From: Adenophora triphylla var. japonica | Taxonomy: Eukaryota > Streptophyta > Magnoliopsida > Asterales > Campanulaceae | DNA length: 64,000 bases | Reading direction: 5' to 3' | Assembly (NCBI GenBank): GCA_022495995.1 | Contig: JAFEMH010000933.1 | Coordinates: 186,001 to 250,000 of the forward strand | Shown here: piece by piece, positions 55,891 to 64,000 of the stretch | Position numbering within the stretch: position 1 is the first letter of the stretch | Layout: each line of letters starts with the position of its first letter | The notes under the pieces: generated by a model | The model's input: the letters and a program-made list of their open reading frames with translations, nothing else | Told to the model about the DNA's origin: nothing | Database searches by the model: none | Translations under genes and position numbers: made by a program

Positions 55891-57533
55891 GCCGACCCGG
55901 TGTTCTCACCCACTTCTTTCTCGCCGCGGGAAAGGGATAGGAAAGGTTTAGACTCGGGGTAGGTGTTTAGTCAAGGCTCGTGCAATATGCAAATTAGAAT
56001 CTTCCAGTTTACTTAAAACAGTTGTCTTTTATTAATATCTATTTGGTTGGAAAAGGGGGTTTGCCCTTCTTTTCGTAACTACACTAGATCCTCGGATCGC
56101 TGGGTTCCGTCACTACGTCTATAAGCCCCTCGTATTCCACCCGTATTTCGACCTCCCAGGGTGGACACCCGGCGAGGGTCCTATAGGCACGCGGATCCCA
56201 CCGACCGAGAGTAAAGAACGCTCCTAACGGGTCTAGCGGGTCATAGGAACTTTCAACGCACGAGCGATGCGGATTATAGTCAAGGCAATACCGGAAAGTC
56301 TCGTCTTTCCGCCTTGATAGGATTTTGCGTAATTTCGCTTGAGCGAATGACGTTTTGACTTTCGGTAATGTCCGAGAAGATAATAGGCATGGGTCGGGCG
56401 GCAAAAGCCGGATGACACATAGTGTCACATTGAACTTCGTTGCATACGCCGGGCGTGAGTTAAAATCGAAGTCAATGCCGGTCAAGATCTTGCCAATTTT
56501 TCCTTGTCGGAATTTTGGCAGAGCTTCGCTTGAGCGAAAGATCTTTTGATTTTTGGCAAAGACTCGGTCTTGACTCTTACGCATTCCGTGCGTGTCAAGG
56601 TCAATAGTCAATGTCGGAGTTGAGATCTCGCCAATTTTTCCTTGTCGGAATTTTGGCGCAGTTCTTCTTCCGTTATGAACTAAGGCTTGACCTTTACGAG
56701 GGTATGCAACCGGGCTATATGACACGGACTAGACCAAAAACCAACCAAAAGTCACGGTTTTTTGAAACGTGTGACACGGATCGTGCATTGGTCGACACCG
56801 GCCGCCATGGGAGGTTGGGATGATTCCGTGCGCGCCCGGAGCATCGTAAGGCTGTCCGTGGATCAGCCTGAACCACCCTCGGTTTGAAGGACATGCGTGC
56901 AAAAGTGTACAGATATATCAAAGTGCGCGTAGTGTGCGGTCTCCTAAAAATGTTCCTTTTTGAGTTAAAACAGAGATTTTCGTAAATGTGTTTTAAAGGA
57001 ATGATTTTCGGGACGGGGAGAATGCAACACATAAGCACGTAAATTTTCTCGGGAGCCCTGGCCACCATGGAGCCGAGTAGCCCCAAGCCGCTAGGATCGC
57101 TGTATTAACCATGATTTTTCCCGGTGGAATTGCCACCGAGGTCGCCCGGCCGTAATCCAATGAGGATTGAGCCGTACGACTGCATGGATCAATTTTCCAG
57201 GTTCCACTCCTTTTGCTATTTTTCGGGTTGTTTCCCGTTTCAAAGTATGCACAGATTCCAAGATGCAAATGATGCAATACATGGTAAAGAAAGCAAGCAT
57301 GATTAATGAAATCGGCGACGGGAGTCTAACCCGCTCAAAGGGAAAAGCTTTCTTTTATTTAATTTTTTCAAAAAAAAAATTTCGAAAATGGATACTGGTA
57401 CGTGGATTGTTAAACCACCGGTTATCCCAACTCCCACGTCAGGGAGTGTACAGGAAGGGTAAGTGGTTTCCACCTATATACCGAGTATCGATTTTTTTGT
57501 TTTGAAAATAAAAGCTTTTCTTCTTTGGGATTT
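55891..57533. other. Tat-2 long leader
   Basis: About 1.6 kb between primer site and gag, unusually long. Besides the ORF at 56,084-56,725, no coding. GCCGTACGACTG near 57,172 echoes LTR words. Confidence 0.5.
56084..56725 (-). CDS. 214-codon ORF in the Tat-2 leader, unknown
   Basis: Open from MSYSPVAYPRKGQALVHNG to EPSDPRI between the 5' LTR and gag. It holds an internal repeat, KFRQGKIGEI and KFRQGKIGKIL, with a weaker third FAQAKLRKIL; the DNA repeat is CCAATTTTTCCTTGTCGG at about 56,491 and 56,632. Ogre elements carry an extra ORF1 upstream of gag, and this is in that position but much shorter. It may be a repeat-borne chance frame. Confidence 0.35.
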   Translation of the reverse strand: MSYSPVAYPRKGQALVHNGRRTAPKFRQGKIGEISTPTLTIDLDTHGMRKSQDRVFAKNQKIFRSSEALPKFRQGKIGKILTGIDFDFNSRPAYATKFNVTLCVIRLLPPDPCLLSSRTLPKVKTSFAQAKLRKILSRRKDETFRYCLDYNPHRSCVESSYDPLDPLGAFFTLGRWDPRAYRTLAGCPPWEVEIRVEYEGLIDVVTEPSDPRI

Positions 57534-57551
57534 TCCCCAGCGGAGTCGCCA
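57534..57551 (-). other. Tat-2 primer binding site
   Basis: Three bases inside the 5' LTR, minus reads TGGCGACTCCGCTGGGGA, an 18-base match in style to a tRNA 3' end (CCA complement first). From memory Ogre elements use a tRNA-Arg site of this type. Confidence 0.75.
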
Positions 57552-57554
57552 AAC

Positions 57555-59251
57555 TGTGAATGTGTGCCCAAATTTTGTTTTTGTTGGATTCACGCGAGTT
57601 TGAAGACATCCGGTTTAATTTGAAAAACGGAGTCGCCACGCCATTTTGATTTCCTCAAAACTTTGAAAAAAGGATTTTTATGGGTTCGGAGGTTAAGTTA
57701 CCCCTTGGGAAGAACGTTTGGCGTTCACCCAAGGTGCCTTGCCGGAGCAAGTCTCTCAAGATTTCATTAATCGTGCTTGCTTGCGTGCTTTCTTGTGTGC
57801 ATGTGTTTGAAAATAAGGAGGGAATGTCCCAAGTCGTCTTTCGGACGTACAAACCATTTGTTGGTTGCCGCTCGGGATTTCTTGGAATTTATGTATTCGG
57901 GATTATGATCCCGCCCTCATCTTGGACTTGTGATCATCGCATTTTTTAGACCTTGGGACTTGCGTGATCGAGATAATGACTCTCTTTGTAGTCAAAGATG
58001 AGGTTCTTTAGAAAAGGAGGGTCCTTAGCCCATCAATCCTACACTTTAAGATGGTCGAGCTTGTATAGATGCTTCATACTCATCTTAAGTGATAATCGGA
58101 GATATAGGGTTCGAAGGTGTCCCTTTTCTAAAGAGATTATGAAACCTTTATGGAAGGAACGATGTAAAGATAGGATCTTTTACACCGGTCCGTTCCTGGG
58201 GAATGGGGGAAATGTATGTAAAAATGACACTTTAATGAAAAGATGACATTTTTGGGTTGCAAATGATGCACTTAATTCAAAGAAATGATCTTTATTGCAA
58301 ATGATGCATAAAGATTTGATTTTTTATGTAAATGATGCATTTTTGTTGAAGAAATTGGCATTCATTATGCAAATGATGCATAAAGATTGCATTTTGAAAA
58401 GCATATGATGCTAGTTTATGGTAAAGACGTGGTCTTTAAAGCAAATGATGCTTGGAAAAGGAATTTTGAATGCAAATGATGCATTTTGATTGAAAAGATT
58501 TGATTTTTATATGCAAAGGATGCATAAAGATGACATTTTTATTTGAAAATGGGGGTTTTAGGTGCAAAGGATGCACCTTTATGGGAAAAGACTACATTTT
58601 TATGACAAATGATGTCTAATGCATGCAAAAGGGGAAGGGGGAATATGAAGATATGATCTTTAATCTACCAAGTCCCAAGCAATATAAAGGTAATGCAATG
58701 AGCAATTTATAAAGCAATTAGGATGCGAGGTTAGGGCGTGCGAGGTTACCAATGGCTTCCTTCTTCTTCGGGCGGAGCTAGGAGGAGAGGTTGGTCTTGG
58801 ATCTTCAAGGAGGAGGGAGGGAGCTTCTTGGCCTTCTTCTTCACCTTCTTGAGCTTCCAGCAGTATTCTTCACGTATTTGGAGTGTTTGTGGGTGATTTG
58901 TTGTGTTAATTGTGTCTTGAAATGGGTAGAGGAGTGCTCTATTTATAGGCAGTCTGGATAAGGCTAATGAGGCCGTGCGGCTAAGGACAACGAGCTAATG
59001 CAGCCGTGCGGCATTATCCACAATGACTCAGCATTCTAGAACCATGCAAGGTGGCAAATTCTAGAACCTTTCCTCCTAATTAAGAAAAACGTGTTTCTTA
59101 ATTAGGAAGGATCCTCTTCAACCCTAAATTAATTAAAAACAGTTCCGGAATGTTTCCGGAACACTAGGAAGGTCTGGGGAATTACCGGAAAACTTACCGA
59201 AATTGTCGGGAAATTTAACCGGAAGGCATGAGCCAGATTTGGGTACTTACA
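57555..59251 (-). repeat. Tat-2 5' LTR
   Basis: 1,697 bp, about 99 percent like 41,357-43,052. Followed by target copy GCGGG. Confidence 0.95.
58940..58947 (-). promoter_or_regulatory. Tat-2 5' LTR TATA box
   Basis: Minus CCTATAAATAGAGC, a strong plant TATA box, about 300 bp from the LTR start. RNA would begin near 58,910 and run through U5, primer site and gag. Confidence 0.75.
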
Positions 59252-59269
59252 GCGGGGACTACAGGAAGA

Positions 59270-61369
59270 GAAGCTTGTGAGTACTAAACATCTACAAGAT
59301 TGCATGCCATACGGGCTCAGGTAAAAGGTTCTTAAAGGCAATAGGTATCAACCTCTCAAGGAACACATGACAGTCATGGCTTTTCATGCCATAAATCTTG
59401 CATTCTTCCACGCTAACACACCTACTCAGGTTTGATGCATAGCCATCTGGAAACCTAAGTTGTTTGATCCATTCTAAAACCAACTTTTGTTGTTCTTTTG
59501 TGAGTGTGTAGCTCGTTTTTGGCTTCATGGGCTTCCCATTCACCTCTCTTATTTCTAGCTCTGGACGCTTACAATACTTTTTAAGATCAACACGAGCTTT
59601 ATCATTATCCTTAGTCTTACCTTTGACATCCATGATTGTACTGAAAATATTATCAAAAACATTTTTCTCAATATGCATCACATCTAAATTATGAAGTATT
59701 AAATTGGTCTTCCAATAAGGCAAATCCCAAAATATACTCCGTCTCACCCAGTTATGATGTTGCCCAAAGCCCAATCTTTTCTTTCGTCATAGCTTTGCCA
59801 AACCTAATGTTTGGTAATCTTGATACTTCATCCCACATGTCACTTCCACTCAAGCGTAGTGGAGGCAACCCACGCTCAACTCTACCAGCCATGAAGTTAT
59901 TTTTATTTTTTCTATAAGGATGATTTGTTGGCAAAAACTAACGATGACAATCGAAAAAGGATGGTTTTCCACCACACTCGAGTGTGAATGACTTACTATT
60001 GCTCATGCAGTAAGGACAAGACAGCTTCCCATGTGTGCTCTAACCAGATAACATCCCGTAGGCAGGAAAGTCGTTAACGGTCCACATAAGTGCTGCTTTC
60101 ATTTTGAAATTTTCTTTCTTTGACACATCATAAGTATCAATTCCATCTTGCCACAACTCAATCAACTCATCTATCAATGGACGTAAATACACATCAATGT
60201 TCTTCCCAGGGCTCTTAGGACCAGGAATTAGTAACGTTAAGAACAAGTACTCCTGCTTCATAGCCATCCATGGCGGTAAATTATAAGGAGTAACAATCAC
60301 TGGCCAACAAGAATAAGGCTTAGTTGAGTTACTAAAGGGATCAAAACCATCGGCTGAGGCGCAAAGCCTGACATTTCTAGCATCGAAGGAAAAATCTGGG
60401 TAAGTACGATCAAAATGCTTCCATGCCTCACGATCTGATGGATGAGAAAGCACACCTCTTTCACGAGGACATTCCTTGTGCCACCGCATATGCTTTGCAA
60501 TCGTTGTTGACATAAAAAGCCTTTGGAGTCTAGGGGCAAGCGGTAGGTAACGCAACACCTTAAAAGGTATATTTTTATGCTTCCTACTGCCCCTTCTCAT
60601 TGGTTTATACCACGGGTGACCACATTCTGAACATTCTGTTAAACCTACCGTTGACTTGTAGTACAACATAAAATCATTAGGACATGCATCTATCTTTTGT
60701 AAACTAAGCCCAAGCTTAGAACAATCTTTTTAGCCTCATAGAATGTTTTGGGAATATTTGCACCTTCCGGCAACATTCGACCAAAAGTGGACAGAAATTA
60801 TCAAAGGCATTCTCACTCATATTGGCCTCTGACTTATGAGTTATGAGTTGAGCAGTGGCAGACAACTTCGTGTAAGTTTTACATCCCTCGTATAATTTCT
60901 CACGCCCTGCTTCAAGAAGGTCGAAAAACTTTTGTGCATCTGCATTTGGTAATTGTTCCTCCCAATCAAAACCAGGGCCTGCCATATCCATAACCATATC
61001 AATATAAGGATTTGATTGCTCCTCAACAAGGACCGGCTCATTGTTCGGAGGCATAGGTTGTTGACTTGATGTTGATTGTTGTCTAAAGATTGAAGGATCA
61101 TTCTCTCCTTGCGAAACCCAGATTGTGTAATTAGGCTTGAATCCTTTTTTATACAAGTGTGTTTTAAGCCTGTCTTGTGTTTGAAATTTTCTATTCATAC
61201 AAATGCAACAAGGACAGCGTATTTTGTCTCCAGACATACATTCAGGATGGTCGAGTGCAAAACCAATAAACTGTCGTACCCCCTCTATGAACTCAAGTCT
61301 AATACCCAAGCCGCCGTCCTCAAGTCGACGATACATCCAACTCCTATCTTTAGACATCCCTTTCTGCAT
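59270..61369 (-). pseudogene. CACTA-2 TNP2-type transposase
   Basis: Starts MQKGMSKDRSWMYRRLEDGG (transposase-associated domain, with CPCCICMNRKFQTQDRLKTH). The TNP2 core follows: SECGHPWYKPMRRGSRKHK, RWHKECPRERGVLSHPSDRE, DGFDPFSNSTKPYSCWPVIV, YNLPPWMAMKQEYLFL, FWDLPYWKTNLILHNLDVMH and the hallmark MHIEKNVFDNI. The reading ends FKNLLPEPVWHAIL at a GTAGATG that could be a donor. Breaks: shifts near 60,700 and 59,760, TAG at 60,040-60,042 (Trp in the CACTA-1 copy) and a TAA near 59,940. Tat-2 lies about 50 bp past the end. Confidence 0.9.
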
Positions 61370-61600
61370 TTAGAATTATGTAATTAAAACAAATTGGAAA
61401 TTGTTTCCTCAATAAAGTATAAGAGCTAGAGATGGATATAGGAAAAACTATAGAGAATGAAACACTATTTATCTGTCGAAGGAAAGGAAAAGAAAGGAAA
61501 ATTCTCCAAGCAAACCTTCAGCTATAGGAAATAGTAGATGAAAAAATACACAGACACACACACACACACTAATTAATCTTGATTAATGGTTTGTTTTCAG

Positions 61601-61745
61601 GTATTATAATATCAAAGTCTCCTTGGTGTGAAGTAGAAATAGAGGGAGGGGACAATGCATTCCTAACAAAGCTCCGTGCCATGTTAGGCTTCAATACATA
61701 TTCCTTGATGGATTCGATCCTACCGAATCTTCAACCCTCTTTCAG
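61601..61745 (+). pseudogene. Possible captured host exon, unidentified
   Basis: A 145-bp stretch bounded by an acceptor (TTGTTTTCAG) and a donor (TTTCAG|GTGATG). One frame is open throughout: SKSPWCEVEIEGGDNAFLTK then LRAMLGFNTYSLMDSILPNL. The composition is like a conserved globular protein and differs from the AT-rich surroundings, but I do not recognise it. It lies between the TNP2 start and the CACTA-2 leader, opposite strand, as transduplicated fragments often do. Confidence 0.45.
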
Positions 61746-61959
61746 GTGATGAAGGGCAGAATCAGGTTTTGCCTCCTCCTCTCTCCCTGATATTCATGCT
61801 TGCAAGTTTTGGCTACATCTCTAACTTATGTTCTTTGTTTCTCTATTTGGCTTATAAGTTAGTTTGCTCGGGATTCTATGCAAGTGCACGTACATCAACT
61901 TACTCCACCTCCCCAGGAGAGTCCAAGGGCGGAATCCCCTTGCCAGAGCCACTATTTTT

Positions 61960-62300
61960 TTAAAAAAAAAACAGGACGGAACCTGGAAGAATTTTATTAA
62001 ACACAACCATACGAATTATTACAAGAGGGGGACAACCATTCAAATTAATAGTGAAATGGAGCCTAAACCTCAACCTCACTATAACACATATATCACCTAT
62101 CAATCTAAACACATTATATCCTATCTCCTTTACCTTCCAAAACAATCTGAACATCTCTTTATGACTCCTAAAATGAACATTATATCCTCTACTCACATAC
62201 CCAATATCTCCTCTATCCATATATCTATACATGTCTATTTGCAGCCAATATGTCTCGGCCACACAAGATCTTCCAACCAAAAAGAAATCCATAACCATAT
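61960..62300 (-). mobile_element. LINE-like 3' end fragment
   Basis: On minus, AATAAAATTC then a stem-loop CCAGGTTCCGTCCTG and a T/A-rich tail, the same plan as the 3' ends of LINE-A and LINE-B (CCAGG...CCTGG). No coding part recognised. The extent upstream is uncertain. Confidence 0.45.
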
Positions 62301-63189
62301 ACATGGTGTTGAAAGTTCAATCAGCTATGAAGAAAGATCACAGTTATTTCAGTTTGTGGTTTAATGGTTGGCAACATCAGAATAAATTAGTTTACAGGTG
62401 GCTGTTGTTTCAATCAACAAGTAGTTGGCAGCATCAGCAAGGTTTGCTTGTGGTTAGAACTGAAAACTGGGATCTGGTAGTTTTCTGTTATGTTGGTTGT
62501 ATTGGTTTGTTGTTGTATTGCAATGGATATCCTAAGGAATATAGGGAGGATCAAATCATCAATCAGGTTTGGTGGTATTCTGATTGGGTGGTCAGATTGG
62601 TTGGTTCTATCTCGCAATGACACTTTCAAGCGCTTAACAATCATTTATTTCCAATTTTTGGCTGCTGGCATCATTTGATTGGTTTGTATGGTGTGTTAGT
62701 GTTGTTTGCTTGCTTGGTTTTGTGGAAAGCTTATGGTAATTTGTATATTGGTGGGTCCAATATAATCCCTTCTTCCACTTTCACCTACCCTCTGCTTCAA
62801 ACAGTTTCTTGAATATTCCTTTATGGTTTATTACAGTAATTCGTGCACCCAGTTGATTTATTGATACTTCTTTGTTTATAATCTAGCTGTATTTCTCGTT
62901 TAGACTTCTGGGTTTGCAAAACACGATTCATAAACCCAAACTTTCTCAATTGTTAATTTAAATAAGTACTCTGCAAATTCAACACAGATCTACAATAAAG
63001 ACTAAAATTGCAAAACACATAATATACCCAAATAAGATGTTAAGCGGAAGAAACAGAAATAACATATTTTTTTTATGAAGATTGAAATATACACCGCTAT
63101 GTAAAATTCACATCCTACACCAAATATTCAATAAACTATGTAAAATTCAGTCCATTTCAAATATTCAACAAATTCAATAGCAAAAGATC
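62301..63189. other. CACTA-2 5' spacer, no gene recognised
   Basis: GT-rich then AT-rich. Short ORFs lack motifs. TTGGCAACATCAGAA and TTGGCAGCATCAGCA near 62,352 and 62,427 form a small repeat. Confidence 0.4.
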
Positions 63190-63524
63190 AACAATCATGG
63201 AACCATACCTAGAGAGAGACTCAGAAAAAGGTTAGAATCAGAAGAAGGGTTATCAATACCTTGTTCAATTCGGCGGAAAGGGAAGGAGATGCCTAAGACG
63301 CCGGCACCACGAATTTCGCTGGAAAAGAGAGTCGGCACCACGATCGCAGTAGTGGAGAGAGAGATTGAGAGCGAGAAGAGAAGAGAGAGGGGGTAAAAGA
63401 GCGGCGTTTGGTTTGAATGGGTAGGAATTAGGTCGCAAATAATGCGGTAAAAATACACCCCGCACACACTAACTGCCGTTTTATATACCTTTTACAATTT
63501 AATAAAATAAAAATAATTTAGGAT
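63190..63524 (-). promoter_or_regulatory. CACTA-2 leader, GAGA/CT-rich
   Basis: GAGAGAGAGATTGAGAGCGA around 63,355-63,395, a CT-rich leader on minus, as in CACTA-1 (19,700-19,920). Likely transcription start zone for TNP2. Confidence 0.5.
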
Positions 63525-63724
63525 TAATTGCAACCGAAATTGAATGGAGAATTTGAAACAGAAATTTATCTGTTTCAAAATCCCTCCCAAAATTAGGCGG
63601 GTTTCCTCCCTCCAAAAATTTTGCGGCCAATTTTTTTGAGTTCAAAATATATAAATTTTATATTAATAATTGCAACTGAAATTGAAACAGAAGTGCATCT
63701 GTTTCAAAATCCGTTGCAACCCCC
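63525..63724 (-). repeat. CACTA-2 right subterminal repeats, terminus missing
   Basis: TTGCAACCGAAATTGAA, GAAACAGAAATTTATCTGTTTC and GAAACAGAAGTGCATCTGTTTC, then AAAATCCGTTGCAAC, after which the pattern stops. The left end has the same GTTGCAA and GAAAC words within 25 bp of its terminus, so only the last ~20-40 bp appear lost here. Confidence 0.65.
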
Positions 63725-64000
63725 GAAACATGAAGCGACTATGCCCCTAGAGTGACCATTGGGCCCCAACTCAATGATCTCGATTGGAGGGTTCACGAGT
63801 TTTATGATTTTGAGGCCAACTGCAGGACTTGCATGATGGGCGCGAAATGCGAACCTCCGGAGTGGATTGGCCTCTTTTTCTGTCTCTGATAAACTGCTTA
63901 ACTGCTTCTGACTTTTTGAACTGCTTTCTAATCAACTCTTTTTTCTTTCAGAGTAGATCCAGCTGAATACTCTTGAGATGGCCAGGCTTAATACTACCCA
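63725..64000. other. Unassigned flank at the right edge
   Basis: GC-richer than the CACTA interior. One plus frame (about 63,752-63,889) reads DWRVHEFYDFEANCRTCMMG and AKCEPPEWIG then a stop. A polypyrimidine acceptor (TTTTTTCTTTCAG) follows at about 63,950. It could be part of a spliced gene cut by the edge. I do not recognise it, and it does not obviously continue LINE-B. Confidence 0.35.

Larger units (their letters stand above)
41357..59251 (-). mobile_element. Tat-2: 17.9-kb Ogre/Tat-like Ty3/gypsy retrotransposon
   Basis: LTRs of about 1.7 kb (TGTGAATGTG...GGTACTTACA), target copies GCGGG at 41,352-41,356 and 59,252-59,256. Minus strand: 5' LTR, tRNA-type primer site, long leader, gag, protease region, RT, RNase H, second RNase H, integrase, extra region with two plus-strand genes, 50-bp tandem array, purine tract, 3' LTR. 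Its size, the RT motif DANKAGPKDDYPLPN and its primer site recall Ogre. I count about 19 LTR differences (near 1.1 percent), mostly transitions, so it is young, yet gag-pol is broken by many frameshifts. It lies in CACTA-2, just past the last recognised TNP2 coding. Confidence 0.95.
36205..63724 (-). mobile_element. CACTA-2: CACTA element split by Tat-2, right terminus missing
   Basis: The left end begins CACTACAAGAAAACAGGGC at 36,205. Both sides carry related subterminal motifs: TTGCAACCGAAA and GAAACAGA on the left (36,205-36,840), and the same words on the right (63,525-63,720). Genes on minus: TNP2 (59,270-61,369) then TNPA-like (37,028-40,764), the order of En/Spm. Without the 17.9-kb Tat-2 and one target copy it would be about 9.6 kb. 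On the right the motif block stops at CCGTTGCAAC and no GTAGTG end is seen in the remaining 280 bp. Confidence 0.82.

Noticed and set aside
62231..62620. 129-codon plus ORF
   Set aside because: Low-complexity Trp/Leu-rich reading of GT-rich DNA; no motif and no splice support.

Overview
This window is nuclear DNA from a flowering plant, most probably a eudicot with a large repeat-rich genome. The evidence is CCCTAAA-type telomere-like repeats, plant-only transposon families (CACTA/En-Spm, Mutator-like, Tat/Ogre Ty3-gypsy, plant mobile domain genes), a pentatricopeptide-repeat gene fragment and GT-AG introns. I see no intact ordinary host gene. Nearly everything belongs to nested transposable elements, and nearly every element gene carries stops or frameshifts. 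I cannot name the species. All reading was by eye: family names rest on motifs, and no alignment or database search was run.

Left half (1-24,621). A CACTA element (CACTA-1) enters from the left edge. Its TNP2 transposase lies on the minus strand at 1-1,728, a broken DUF7745-like gene lies upstream of it (1,947-3,229), and its 5' terminus CACTACTAGAAA (read on minus) ends at 24,621. Inserted in it is a 14.6-kb Tat-lineage Ty3/gypsy retrotransposon, Tat-1 (4,843-19,459, minus, target duplication AAACT). Tat-1 has gag-pol at its 5' side, a spliced gene on the opposite strand, and three tandem-repeat arrays between pol and the 3' LTR. The CACTA-1 subterminal zone (19,465-24,621) also holds telomere-like arrays, six tandem tRNA-derived SINE units, a 5'-truncated LINE and a 175-bp Helitron.

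Middle (24,622-36,204). CACTA-1 sits in a Mutator-like transposase gene (plus). Beyond it are two minus-strand genes: a small gene resembling the homologous-recombination OB-fold protein HROB, and a five-exon plant mobile domain (PMD) gene with one internal stop. The two share a palindromic motif cluster upstream and, more loosely, a motif near their 3' ends. Next come CACTA-like palindromes, an AT-rich ~150-bp tandem array, inverted telomere-like arrays and a second LINE (minus). Both LINEs end in a short A-rich tail followed directly by CCCTAAA repeats.

Right half (36,205-63,724). A second CACTA element (CACTA-2) has an intact-looking left TIR, a multi-exon TNPA-like gene, TNP2 and possible captured host fragments: a PPR gene piece inside a TNPA intron and an unidentified exon. 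No right TIR is visible. It is split by a 17.9-kb Ogre/Tat-like retrotransposon, Tat-2 (41,357-59,251, minus, target duplication GCGGG, 1.7-kb LTRs). Tat-2 carries two antisense genes, one PMD-like and one DUF7745-like.

How the parts relate: both retrotransposons pair a minus-strand gag-pol with spliced plus-strand genes. DUF7745-like and PMD-like genes each occur twice in different element classes, which suggests these domains move between mobile elements. The LTR pairs differ by roughly 1-2 percent by eye, so both large insertions look recent.
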